NCBI GenBank assembly: GCA_973895155.1
Contig: OZ316894.1
Coordinates: 8,184,001-8,248,000 of the forward strand
Source: Marsupella aquatica
Lineage: Eukaryota; Marchantiophyta
Reading direction: 5' to 3'
Length of the DNA: 64,000 bases
Positions 11,801 through 24,373 of this stretch are shown one piece after another (position 1 is the first letter of the stretch; each line of letters opens with the position of its first letter). Both the position numbers and the translations under genes were made by a program. Below the pieces are notes generated by a model, which worked only from the letters and a program-made list of their open reading frames with translations, did no database searches and was not told the origin of the DNA.

Positions 11801-14800
11801 ACTTTAAAATAAATAAATCAGTACCATCAAGTTTTCAAGGGTAAGCGCAAATTTCAAGAATTTGTCAGTCTTCGGCATTAGATTATTCGATATGCGTAAT
11901 TTGTGCAAATTCCGGTAAGGACATAGGGGGATTCGTAGTTTTTAGATGGCCTTGACTTTGGGCGAAGATCTACAAACGCGCCAGAGTCTAGCTACAAGAC
12001 ATCCCTCGTCTGACGGATCACGACCTGACGCTTCATGATTGATGTCAGATTTATATAGCAAATTAAAAGCATCATGGTGGGGCTGAACTGTACATGCTGC
12101 TTTGAACGTTTGATACCCTGTGTCTCTGCAGTGACGATAATCAGAAGTCTGCAGAAGCGCCTCGGCCTGACGGACTGGACCGGCGATCCATGCGTCCCAA
12201 TTCCATATGACTGGTTAAATTGTAGTTCAGATGAAATTTTAACTGCGGCCGTTCAGACGAGTCTGGAGTTGTCCAGTGACAGGACTCATCACGTCACAAA
12301 CATGTGAGTTTTCTAGGTTTGTTTGAATGTTATTCTCGTGGATACCGCATTTTACGTCCGTTCAGTTGCACCAGTTGAGTTGTGCATGTGCCTAAGCTTC
12401 AGAGCTACTTGTCTGCGCTGCTTTTGCATTGACCTTGAAGGTGGAAATCCCTATGACTCAATCAGATCCCTTTCGAATAGAGCAACCGTACGGGCGCTCC
12501 CTCAAGAAATTGCAAGCCTTCCGAATCTTACCACTCTGTAAGGACTTAATTTATCCTCAGTCTGCACCTTGAATTTTGGAGTTCTGGGGTTTTAATTGAT
12601 ACAGATCAATCGGCCGAAAAGTCTAACGGCATTAAGAATTGTATCCCACGATTAATGTTTCCTCGCTGAAAAGTTTCGTTTGGCAAAGGTTTCGATTTGT
12701 TTAGATTTAGTGTAACGTACTATATTCCAAATGATCGAATCCGAATTATGGTTAAGTTAATCCCGTGTATATAAGTCAGACGGTTGAAATCGTTCTATTC
12801 AGTTTGAAGTATTTCCTTGCATTCGAATGACTTTGCTTTTGACAGGGACTTGAGCAATACTGGCATGGCGAGTATTCCTTACCTTGGCTTGATGAGGTTG
12901 GGAAACCTTTCGCTGTTAAATCTATCGCGTAACCGGTTCAGTGGCGGAGTTCGGGAGTTCCTGCAAAACGTTACCGTTAAAAGTTTGAAACAACTGTGAG
13001 TGCAACTGTTAAAGCTTTCATACAATTGTGTCTCCATTTTTGTAAACTCGCGAGCAATCATCCAAATAATTGGTCGCCATGAAGCATTCACGGATATTGG
13101 TTGAAAATTCTATGATCAGTGTTTTGAGTTTAAGCTACTTAGGTTTGGTTTGATGACTCTCGTTCAATGATATGATCGACCCTTGGAAAGATAAACTCTG
13201 TCAATTGGGGCCGCATGGATGATTAGCTTATATTAGGTGGACATGTGAATTCATATGGATAATCTGTAATTGTTTCAGGCGATACGTCTACTCATCTCTC
13301 TCTGGATCTAGACAAGGAAATTCCTCAGCTTACTGCTCTGTAGCTGCAAACAAAGTAACACTGAAAAGCTGATTAGGCCTGATGAACCGTAATTTAGTAC
13401 TAAGACCGTATCTGTATGTGAGGCCATGTCCTGATATGATTAGATTTTGTATAATCACATTGTAAATTAAAGCTCAGCGACATGGATCTTGTGCACTGGA
13501 CGTCGTCATCAGTGCAATTCCTCTGAGAGGCTCCAAAGCTTCGCCCAGCTCACTTTTCTCCATGAGATTCTAAAATGCAAGTTAGTGGGATAAATGAACT
13601 CCAACACTCGATCGTGAATCCTCTGCTAATCGGATATTGCTCAAGTGCAGAAGTTACTCAGGAAGTTACTCGGGAAGTTACTAGCTTCTGCCATACATTA
13701 ATTGTCAAGTTATTGCACCTGATGGTCCCATGCAGACTCGCAGCGAATAACTCACTGGAAGGAGAATTTCCACTTGACCAGTTATATTCTGAGTTCCCAC
13801 ATCTGGAAGAAGCGTGAGTACATATATATCCTCCAACCTTGAGATTTGGTGTTTGTGTAGGCTGAGTGAAAGACGTAACTGGATACAAGTTTATAAACCG
13901 TTGGTGTATGGTATAGGAACTTCGACGGAAATCTGCGTATCGGAGGAATTTTGAACTTGACCATTTGGCACACGGCTTTGGTGCGATCTATGGACCCTGC
14001 GAGTAGCAGTGTGAAAGCCGCTGGGACTCCTAGTCCCGCTCCACCGCCTCCTAGTTTTTCTATCTTTCCACTTGTTTCTTTGAAGAACAACAACATCACT
14101 GGCATCACTCCCAGTTTGGACTCTCTTCAGTCAGATATTAATACATATTTGCGAGATTTTAACACAACGCCTGGCTTCACCAACTTCGGCATCCTGTAAG
14201 TTTCTGTTCTATGCATACACCAAGAAGAAATTAGAACCTACGTACAGGCTTTATAATCAGTAAGTTACAAATTAACTAGCAAATGTGCTGGTTCTTCGTT
14301 GTCAAGCAGGAGAGGCAGTCTGATATTGGTCAGCCATCTGCCGGCCTGCCCCCAATTCAAATCTCGATTCAAATACTGGATATGATCATGACTATTGGCA
14401 CTCATGTACGAAGGGCGCGTTTACATTTATGCACGTAGCTAGCGCACACTTATATATTGGTCGTCGGGAATGTTACTTAACTCTCGTGTAATTACGTTTA
14501 ATCGTTAGTCTTTGGATTAGGCAGCAGCTGATCCCATCGAACATGGCAGGCTTAGTGGCAACCCTTGGTGCCAGCAACAGACGTTCAGTGCTCAATCTTT
14601 GTCTCAACAATATCTCTGCCGTTCCGTCCCCAACCAAGTTCTTCCTGGTAACGTTGCTGATTCAATGAGCTTTCTTCCGGCGCTGACCATAATAATGTTC
14701 ACCATGCATAAGAATGTAGCATTGCTGGCCGTGTTAATTTACTTCAGACCAGTTTTATTTAACGATACCATGATCTAAGCATTTTTTTGCCAAGTAATCT

Positions 14801-17800
14801 CGTCTGCTGAACGGTTCATCCGACTTAGTGATAGCCCTGTAAGCACGAAAGTACAAATTAAGCACACTTCAAAATTTAGTATCTTTCTTGTGCTTAACTC
14901 CTTGTTATGAATAGATTGAACGTTTCCAAGGCCGGACACTGTGAAGTTATGAGCAAGGAGGTGAGGTCCATGAAGGGTGATAGGTTGCTAGAGCTTACAG
15001 TCATAGATTGTGTACTGTTATACTTTCAGGCCTAGCGAGCCTTTATGTCTCGAAGAAATCAGATCCTTGGGCTATCATTGGTGGTGTCATTGGAGGCTTC
15101 GCAGCTTTGGCTTCTTTCGGTTGCTTGGCAGCCGTATGGAGATTAAGAAAACAGACTTCTTCTCTTAAGGAGATCCAAGAAGGTGAGGGGATCCAACTTT
15201 TCGTCGCTTTGGCCCCAATGTTATGTTTGATTGTACTGGTATTCATGGTGGGTGTTGAATTGGCGAGAGATCTCTTTACTCTCACAATTACTGACAAATT
15301 TGAGAACCTGTGCGCACATGATGGTCAAGTTGTAAGCAAAGTTGAACAAACGCAGACTGTTTTTAAAAGGCACGTCAAGTAGATATGCTCATCAAATAAC
15401 GAGCTGTAATATGATGACGATGACCTTCGTGATTAGAATTTTAACTTACAGAAATTTTATTCTTTCGTTCGTTGCCTGCGCTTTCCAGCTTTGGCGAGAC
15501 AGAAAGTACAGCCACCGTTCTATTCGTATACCGACCTGCGAGCAGCTACAAATGATTTCTCCTCCGCAAATAAATTGGGACAAGGAACTTTTGGTGCTGT
15601 TTACAAGGTAAGTATTGGATCTCGCTGCTGTCTGAATGATCGAACATATTCCTGAACTCTTTTCTGTGCTCATTCGCTGAAGACTCGGAAAATTCATCCC
15701 AAATCTACGAGTTTTCTGTTGCCGTATTTTGTCGGGATGGGTAACTGTTTTTTCGGGATGGGTTCCTCAATTGACTGAAGAGATAAAAGTGCATATATCA
15801 ACTAAAACAATCAATGATTGAAATGTACCTTTATTCTATGAATTCACGGATTACTATTAATTAAGAAAACGATTTATTTTGAGCACCCTGTTGCTGGAAC
15901 TGTGGCGAGTGCATTTATTTAAGGGAGATTACTGACGTTTATTTATTTTCTTTGAACATTGATCATGCGACCCCAGAGGTGTATTAATCCGTCTGTCTTG
16001 ATTAAAAACTGCACTAGCTCCCCAATACAGTTCTATTAATTTTTTAGAGCGGTATCCAGCAGAAAACTAGACGTCGTAGAAGGATGAAAGCAGATGACGC
16101 ACTGATAATGAGTTCCGGAAAGTTAATTAATTATATACTCGCCGGGCACTAAGCCAAAGCTTAACTTCTCAAGATTAATCCAAATTGTGCAGCTGTCTCA
16201 CTAATAGGTGGACACTTGAAGAGTGATCTTTTATCAGTTCTCAAAAATCAAGTGAGAATGGTTCTCTTCTGAACAAGAGCTCACATAAACTGCCAAGTAT
16301 TTGATCGATGGATAGGAGAGCTACTCTAGTCCACATGCACGACTATCTGCTCTGATGATTATGACATATTACTAATATGCATAGTCTGTGAATGATCAAC
16401 GCAGGGAACATTATTAGATAATGGAGATGGAAGGCAAGAGCTTGTGGCTGTCAAGACGCTGTACCCGTCGAAGCAAGCACTGACAGAATTTCTGAATGAA
16501 GCAGTCCTGATCACCGGGATAAAGCACCGAAACCTGGTCCAGCTGAAAGGCTGCTGCATTCACAGAGAGGACCAACGAATGCTGGTGTACGAGTACGCTG
16601 AGAATGGCAACCTAGCGGAAGCACTATGGGGTACGGGACCTACACCTCACTCGATTCTCATGCATTCTGTCATTCAAGTTCATAGTTTCTGAGGACCATT
16701 ATGAATATGGTTGACAGATCGTAGAGATATATAATGATCTACAGGAACACGATCGGGTACATTAATTGCTCCAAAAGTATTGCAGACTGTTAATTTAGTC
16801 AACTGACCCAGTGACCGATCGACCTGACGGATACTGTTCCCAACGAGGCAAATTTGTCGGTTTTCTAGGCTAGAAGTCTGCGTACATGTGTATTGACATG
16901 ACTCGCATTTACTTGCGTCAAGGGAAAATAGATAAACCGAGCTGTAAGAATCGTACGGAACCAGTGCGACCCACTCTAGACTGGCAGCAGCGGTTGAATA
17001 TCTGTGTGGGAATTGCACGAGGTCTCTCGTATCTCCACGAAGAGCTCCAACCTCGGATCATTCACAGAGACATAAAACCTTACAACATTCTCATGGGCAA
17101 CAATTTCAATCCCAAGATTGCGGACTTCGGACTGGCCCGCTCTATGTTAGAGGGACAAGCTCAAGCCGACTTCACGTCCGTCGCTGGAACTAAGTATTTT
17201 GCTTCCTCCCCGTCATGCATGGCAACTTCTATCATCATTACCTTAGACTGCATACCTTACCTGTTTGGACATCAAGTCAGCCAATTAAACTCTGCTTAAG
17301 CTTGTGCAATGTTTCAATGCTGGAGCTAGAGCTAGAGTTGTGCAAGTCTGTGACACTTACATATAGAATATCTTACTGACAGGGGTTACTTTTCTCCCGA
17401 GTATGCAACTCAAGGCCAGCTCACTGAAAAGGCTGATGTTTTCAGTTTTGGAGTTGTCTTATTGGAAATCGTGAGTGCTAGAAAATGCATCGACCTTAGC
17501 TTACCGAGTGAAAAACAGTTCCTTCAAGCTTGGGTAAGTTCATTGTCTACCTTGAATTGACTCCTGCATCAGTAGATTCATTCTGACCCACCCGCTCTTC
17601 TATGTTAAGTATGTTTCGTCTGAATAAGTGACATGAGAAACCAGCTCAGTCGGAGAACTTCGGTATGATATATGGGTCCAAGATTGCTCACGATATATAC
17701 CGTCATGTGGAGATGTTTGTGGTTGGGAATTAAGCTGGTTTATAATTCAGAGGGACGATTGCGTTTGGGACCTGCCATGCGACGTGTTCTGGATCCTAAA

Positions 17801-18404
17801 TTAAGTGCCATATAATGTTCTGACATTTAGAGAGTTCCTTTTGATGACTCTTAAATGCATCGCTCATTTATATTGTGTGGTGTTATTCACGCAACCCTAT
17901 GCACATGTAAGCGAGGTCATCATTGAGCTCAAATACAATTTGTATGATCCCCTTAGAAAGACTGACCGACCGGAGGCTGAAGAATTGGAATTCTGGTAAT
18001 TGACGGTTGTGGCACACGTGCTGCAGGCTAGATACTTGAAGGAAAACGGGAAACTCATTGATCTGCTTGATCCTTCCGTGCGAGACAGCGCTAATCATGA
18101 AGAAGTCATTCGAGTGATCAATCTGGCGTTTTTGTGTCTCGACTTCTACCCAGAAAAGCGGCCAACTATGTCTGAGGCAGTGACCATGCTTCAAGGAATA
18201 GTGGACGTTCCGCTCTGCAAACCAGAATCTGCAGCGTCTATCGAGGAGGAGGCAACTTTCCGACGAAGTAATAAGAGTTACAACTACATGAAATTGCCGA
18301 ATTTTTCGGATCAAAGTGAAGCGAATGTCTCGGACAGCTTCGTGATGAGTGCTACCTCAAGCAACGATAATAATCTAGAGTTGAGCAAGCTCTCTGCCAG
18401 ATAG
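8860..18404 (+). CDS. malectin-like / LRR receptor-like protein kinase
   Basis: Exons inferred from GT-AG borders and phase: 8860-8941, 9559-9897, 10560-10803, 11178-11659, 12132-12303, 12466-12537, 12846-12995, 13736-13813, 13917-14195, 14521-14647, about 14931-14976 (uncertain), 15030-15182, 15489-15607, 16405-16630, 16923-17193, 17393-17533, 18027-18404; about 1,120 residues. The order is: signal peptide (Leu-rich, ending LSQT); malectin-like region ([41 protein letters not shown]); [16 protein letters not shown] before the LRRs, one of which is a typical 72-nt LRR exon; transmembrane segment from AIIGGVIGG in exon 15030-15182; then the kinase. The kinase shows a [10 protein letters not shown] glycine loop, VAVK lysine, HRDIK and DFG, so it looks active. 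The role is plasma-membrane perception and Ser/Thr phosphorylation; the ligand is unknown. The exon 2 donor at 9897 was chosen because it keeps phase with exon 3. No break is seen. Confidence 0.92.
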
Positions 18405-18659
18405 CTACTTCAAGCTATAATTCTACACACAAAACCCGGAGTAATGTCTATCTGGTAGTGATTTGATAGCTGGACATACATTGCACACACAACTCCAGCA
18501 AGAAATCAACTTTTTATGAAGGCTGGTACAATTAAGCTGGCCCGGTTTCCCAATTCATGGGCACATTATAGCGAGTCCCTGTACAATGCACGGTACGTCT
18601 CTGAGTAACTTCTCAGGAAAGTAAAGTTCAAATCACTATTTTCCCAAGAACCTGTATAG
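18405..18659. other. 3' flank of receptor kinase
   Basis: Probable 3' UTR and spacer between the kinase stop codon and the Copia LTR. No canonical polyadenylation signal can be assigned with confidence. Confidence 0.4.
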
Positions 18660-18794
18660 TGTTGCAAACCATATACTCCAACAATGTAATGAATCTTATT
18701 CATGTGTCCAATATATATACATGAGGTAGTTGAGTTAGATCTTGGTTAGATCTTAACTCGGGTTAAGATATCTAATCCTAGTTAGGGTATAACA
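18660..18794 (-). repeat. 3' LTR of the Copia element (135 bp) with PPT
   Basis: The + strand runs from TGTTGCAAACC to GGGTATAACA, so on the element strand it starts TGTTATACCC and ends TTTGCAACA, a TGTT...AACA LTR. Immediately upstream on the element strand is AAGGGGGAG (18795-18803), a good polypurine tract. The length is unusually short for Copia. No second LTR was found in the window. Confidence 0.75.
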
Positions 18795-19161
18795 CTCCCC
18801 CTTGGGTGTTATAGTTTTTGATGAAATTATAACAACCAATCTAAGTTGCTATCAGTTAGATATCTTCTACCTATGTTATATTGTGAGATGATGGAGGTGC
18901 AACCTCATTAAAACCTTCCCTACTAACATCATGGAAGGAAAGAGTATTGCCACCTTCCATCTCTTTTGTATGATCTATTTTGTATGTATGTAAGATCTAG
19001 AGTACAATACTGGTTTAATTGTGTTTTCTATGTTGTTAAGCTCCATAGAGGTTGTTGTCTCCATTGTCTTCATTGTAGTGTATGTGAGTTATTGATGTTC
19101 TTGAGAATGTCTTGATCTCCTTTGTGGTAGTATTGATGGTTTGCTTCTTCATAGTAAGTAG

Positions 19162-22100
19162 TCATTCATCTTCAATAGTGTTGTTGTAGAAAAATCCATT
19201 CTCCCCCTCAATGTTAGAATCCTGCATCAGTTTCTTAAGACTTCGCATCCCTAAGAGGTGAGTTAGTGTTCTATGAGTAGATGGGGGTAGAGATTTTGTT
19301 AGGATGTCAGCCAGGTTCTTGTCTCCTGAAATCCATTGTATGTCGATGTCTTTTCCTTGTTGTTCATGTGAGAAAAAGAACTTGGGTGCAATATGTTTTG
19401 TGCGTTCACCTTTTATAAATCCTGATTTGATTTGAGTGATGCATGACATATTGTCTTCAAATATAGTTGTAGGCATGGTTAAGCGTTGTTTACCTGTTTG
19501 AATAAGAATATGGTCTAGTACTTGCCGTAGCCATAAACATTCTCTAGTAGCCTCATAAAGGGCAATAATTTCTGAATGATTTGAAGAAGTTGTTGCAAGT
19601 GTTTGCTTAGTACTTCTCCAAGATATTGGTGTTGATCCCATTAAGAATATATATCCTGTTTGAGATCTACCGTCATGTGGATCAGAAAGGTATCCTGCGT
19701 CAACATATCCTGTCAACTTATGGTTATCCTCATTAGGAAAATATAGGCCGAGGTCGGATGTACCATTAAGGTATCTGAAAATTCGTTTACCCCGTTCCAA
19801 TGTCTTATAGTGGGCTGAGAACTATGTCTCGCCAGTAGGTTGACAGAAAATGCTATGTCTGGTCTTGTTTGATTAGATAAAAACATAAGAGCACCGATAG
19901 CCGAAAGGTATGGCATATCTGAACCTAATATAGGTTCGAATTCTTCTCTTTTTCTAAACATATCCTTATCCTTATCAAGGGTACGGATGTCCATGGGGGA
20001 TTTAACAGGCTTCAACATATTCATTCTGAATTGTTGTAATATTTTCTTTGTGTAAGTAGTTTGGTGTAAAAGAATGCCTTTTTTCCAAATGTTCAAATTG
20101 TAGTCCAATGCAATAAGAAGTTCTGCCCATGTCTCTCATTTCAAATACGCTTTTTAGCGTTTGCATTGACTCGTTCATCATCTTTTTCGTACCAAGGAGG
20201 TTGAGGTCATCAACATATATAGCGATGATTATGAATTCAGGTCCTTCATGCTTTATAAATAAGCAAGGAGCTATTTCGGAATTCTTATATCCCATGGATA
20301 TCATTTGATTTTTAAATCTTTGGTACCATGTACGTCCACTCTGTTTGAGTCCATAAATGGAACTAAGGACTTGAACTGCATACCGAGTCTTTGCTCCGGT
20401 TGCCTTATGGTCCTTTCTAGGTTCTTTTAATGCAATTGCTTTAGAAGCATTGTGGAGTACCAATTTGTTCATATAGTCAAATGATTTTGCACTTTAATTT
20501 ATCATTGTGCATATGTGGATTATGTTTTGAATTTGCATGGAAGTTTACTCTCTCAATGAGTTCAGGCGGGGCTTCCATATAAATCACGTTGTCTAGTTTA
20601 CCATAAAGGTAAGTAGTAACAACGTCCATTTGGTGCATTAACAGGTTGTTGTTTATGGCAAATGCTATCAAATAGCGGTATGTGGTGACGTCCATGACCG
20701 GTGAGTATGTCAGGTCATAGTCAGTTCCATAAACTTGTGTGTAGCCTTTAGCAACCAGCCTAGCTTTATATCTTACTATTTCTCCATGTGAGTTTCGCTT
20801 TTTAACAAATGTCATCCTATATCCCGTGAGGTGTTGGTCTGGGGAAGCTACTGTTATAGGTCCAAAGACTTTTCTAGATATCAAGGAGTCTAATTCGGAG
20901 TTCATGGCCTTTTGCCATTTGCTCCAATCTATTTGTTTTTGTGCTTCGGTCACTGATTTGGGATCTGGTAGGTTGTTAATATCATTTGCAACATGAAGAG
21001 CAAATGTGGGATCAGGGTTGATCATCATTCTATCTAATATGTGACCAGTGGAGTTATAGTTAATGGCTATCTCTGGTTGGGGTGGTGGCCTAGTATGGTT
21101 GGTTGGTGTAGGTGGTCTACGTTTGTTTCTAGGTTGTTTGTCAACTGCCCCTAGTGGTCTACCTCTTTTGAGTTGTGGGTGTGTGTCAGAGGATAGTCTC
21201 TGATCTTGTATGCGGGATGGTGTATTAGCCGCTGGTATATGGGATTTAGTTACGTTGGTAGCATCAGTAAATGAGTCGGGTAAGGACTCCATGATCTTGG
21301 TTAATTGAAGTATCCTATTGACTTCTAGTTCAGTTTGGTTAGTTCGAGGATCTGGGCAAAGTGCCGGGGAAGCTTGCCATGTGAGTGTTTTGGTGTATGA
21401 CTTATGTTTTCCCTCTTGCGTGTTAATGGTTGGGAAAATGTGTTCATAGAAATGGCAATCGCTAAAACGGGCTTTGAATATGTCAGTGGTTGTAGGTTCC
21501 ATGTATCGTATGATAGATGTTGAGTCAAATCCTACATAGATGCCTTTCCTCCGTTGTGGTCCCATTTTGGTTCTATTAGGACCTAGTATGGGGACGAGGA
21601 CTTGGCATCCAAATATTCTTAGGTGTGAGATGTTTGGTGGTTGCCCGAAAGCTAGGTGATAAGGTGTGTTGCTGTTAAAGGCTGATGGTCTATACGGGAG
21701 TAGGGTTGCAGCATGTAATACTGCATGGTCCCATGCTGATGTTGGGAGTGATGATTGCATTAATAGTGGTCTAGCAATCAGATGTATGCGTTTAATAAGT
21801 GACTCCGCTAGTCCATTCTGGAAGTGGACATGAGGTACATTATGTTGGGAGTCAATGCCATTTATTGTGCAAAATTCGTCAAAGGTTCTAGAAGTGAATT
21901 CACCAGCTCCATTGGTTCTAAGGGTTCTAATTGGATTTTCAGGGAATTGTGATCTTAGTCTTAGGATGTGTGTAAGGATTCTTGGGAAGACTAGGTTTCG
22001 GGTTGATAATAAGGATACTCTGGACCACTTAGAACTGGCGTCTATCACTACCAAGAAGTATCGAAATGGTCCACTTGGTGGGTCTATTGGTCCACATACG

Positions 22101-22215
22101 TCCGCATGGAGTCTCTCAAGGAATGCGGGGATATGGTTTTCGGTTTTTGGGATGGAGGGGGCTGTAATCATCTTGCCCTGGGAGCAGGCGATGCATGGTT
22201 TTTGGAATGACCTTG
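19162..22215 (-). pseudogene. Copia pol (integrase-RT-RNase H), frameshifted
   Basis: The integrase part (about 20900-22200) has HADVCGPIDPPSG and NGLAESLIKRI. At the second catalytic Asp, however, it reads LRTNGAGEF where the family has R-x-D-N-x-G-E-F, so the DDE triad is damaged. The RT part follows (GEIVRYKARLVAKGYTQ, QMDVVTTYLYGKL), breaks near 20475, and resumes with SSIYGLKQSGRTWYQRF and the YVDD catalytic box (about 20210). It shifts again near 20110 and near 19800. The RNase H part has GYVDAGYLSDPHDGRSQTGY, SSNHSEIIALYEATRECLWL, EDNMSCI and the C-terminal HIAPKFFFSHE, ending at 19162. There are at least three frame changes plus the integrase substitution. Confidence 0.88.
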
Positions 22216-22899
22216 GGTGACAGGTCTTTGGTATTCCTGTTGAAACCCTTATTTAGATAAAAGTGGAATTTTCAATTCCAGAAATGCTTAAATGAAGTTT
22301 TACAAAGATATTACTGATTTATTTAATTCATTTAAATAAATAAATAAATAAATTTAAACCACCACGGGCCATATATAAGGGGGAAGTGTCCAAGACTTCC
22401 ATTTTCCCCCATTGTATTAACTCTTTTCCTCTAGTTTGAAAGTATGGTATGCTCCAGGACATCAGCAAAAACCTGATGGATCCAAGTTCAGTCACATGTG
22501 ATAGGAACAATTTAAACAAAGTAAACCAAATTGAGTGTTTAACTTGAATCTACTCCTTTCATAAATGTTAGACTCTTTGCATGGCCTCTGCAAAGCCTCG
22601 GGTCTTGGTAGAAAACATACTAGATTACTTAGAGTAAAAGAATTAGTTAGTCAGGAACATCTTAGGTGGGTCACACGCTTGGACACTTTTCTTTTGGATT
22701 GTGTCTTTCCTTGCTTGCATGGACCGCATCTTTTTTTGTCCTTGCTCATTGGGGCTCTCTCTCAGTCTCATAGGTTTGCATTTTGCTGCCTCTGTCTTTT
22801 GTTGCCCTGTTGGGCCCCCCTTCCCATGGGTTTTTGCGGGTTTTATTCCCCCCCCCCCCCCCTCCCCAAACAAAAAAAGAAGTAAATCAAATTAAGTGT
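22216..22899. other. junction region, AT microsatellite and poly-C
   Basis: An (AAAT)n run occurs at about 22321-22352 and a poly-C run at about 22848-22866. At 22365-22380 the segment CCATATATAAGGGGGAAG looks like a TATA-containing LTR promoter, but no partner copy is seen. No gene is supported. Confidence 0.45.
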
Positions 22900-23444
22900 C
22901 AAAACATACAATAAACCATGGTTCGTATTCTAATTTGTTGGTGAAATGCATATTCAATGCAATACACTGATAGTGAGTAAACAAAAAGTTTTCATTTAAA
23001 TTGGTATCTACTGAATTTGAGAATTAATATTGGCTATAATACTCAATAAGTCCCAAGGGCCTAAAAGAAACTTAAGCCAAATTTTTTGCATTTAACACTA
23101 GTAGATCTCTACAAAATGACAAGTTTTATACTATGTGTATCTATTTTCGCATCAGACACTATGAATATAAAGACTGAATTTACAAGTATTATCGGGTGCT
23201 GCCAAAACTGAGTTCAAGAATAGAATTTTTGCTCTACAAGTAGACATTTTGGCATTCGACATTATGAAGTAAAATGAACATTACAAGTAATCATTCATGA
23301 ATATATAATGCAGTAATCAATCATTTCAATTTTTCACGTAAATAATGTAACTTTTATTATCCAAAAAGAATACATTTGAATATATTCTAAACACTACACC
23401 ACACAAGCTGTGGTTTCTTTTACTACATTTCTATTGATACTGTC

Positions 23445-24255
23445 TCATACTTCAGACCAAGTAGGATAGTGATATTTAATAAACTTATGCGCTGTCTGAC
23501 CAGAATCTTCTAGATTACGTAAATATGGAATAAGTGTGCCTCTAAGAAAATTGTCTTTACAATTACCATAATACGGCTTGGGATACAGCCTTGAATACAT
23601 TGGATTTACACTATCAAATGATGGATAACACTCTAAAAATATAACATTTTGTCTTTGATATTGTGGATAAATATCATTGATCTGTTTCATGTCCATCAAA
23701 GTTGATGTAAGATAATTAAGACCAGAAAAACTCAAAGCTTTATCTGTGAGTATTGGATCCATTTGATCAGCCAGTTCGCATGTGTCAGTGAGTGCCCAAA
23801 GAACCACATCAAAAGTTGAAGTGCAAAATTCAAGAAATTCTTGTACATATGTCTCGGAAAGATCATTTTGTTATAAACTCGGAAAGATGATGTCTTTCTT
23901 CAAATGACGAGAGACCCCAGTTGTGTAAATGAGGAACTTGTTGATACTTATGACAAGTAATTTCCTGAATAATTTTTCAACTCTCACCTGTACACAACAC
24001 ACACAGATGAGATTTAGAATAGTACCCAAAAATATGTCATAAATTAACTATGCACCATGGTTCATTCTACAAATAAGTGTGATAAGTAGTCCAAAATGTA
24101 CCCTGATTATTAAACACATGGAATCTCCTTGAATGATTTCTATCTCCATGATCACGAATATACTGAGTGTTGATCCATATTTGGAAGTGTTCCCTCCAAT
24201 CTTGTTGCAATGACTTTTGCAACCATAATGGGTAAGTTTCCTTGATACTATACAC
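23445..24255 (-). pseudogene. FCP1/NIF-like (HAD) phosphatase-domain fragment
   Basis: Coding-like segments occur at 24067-24255 (KETYPLWLQKSLQQDWREHF, FHVFNNQGTFWTTYHTYL) and 23445 to about 23860. The second contains YVQEFLEFCTSTFDVVLWAL, which resembles the RP-x-x-x-EFL-x(n)-F-V-V-x-W block of FCP1-like CTD phosphatases. It ends in LRGTLIPYLRNLEDSGQT, like the C-terminal helix of that fold. The nucleophile motif (DxDxT) expected upstream is not found, and the frame is interrupted near 23870. It follows the acidic exon by about 120 bases on the same strand and may be the 3' part of the same gene or a second captured gene. Confidence 0.4.
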
Positions 24256-24373
24256 TATTCACATCCATAATGACCAATTTGCTGGTTTGGGCTCAGATTG
24301 TACCTAAACAATCAAACAATTTATAGCACTATGAAAAACATTATACATTTTAAGTATAGTCAAAATAAAATCA

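Larger units (their letters stand above)
18660..22215 (-). mobile_element. Ty1/Copia retrotransposon, 5'-truncated and decayed
   Basis: In - orientation the order is integrase, reverse transcriptase, RNase H, polypurine tract, LTR. Integrase before RT is the Copia arrangement. Gag, protease, primer-binding site and 5' LTR are missing; recognisable coding starts inside the integrase zinc-binding motif (CIACSQGK) near 22190. The 3' end is intact with a PPT and a TG...CA LTR. The coding region is split by frameshifts, so the copy is dead. It lies about 250 bases downstream of the receptor kinase, tail to tail. Confidence 0.9.
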
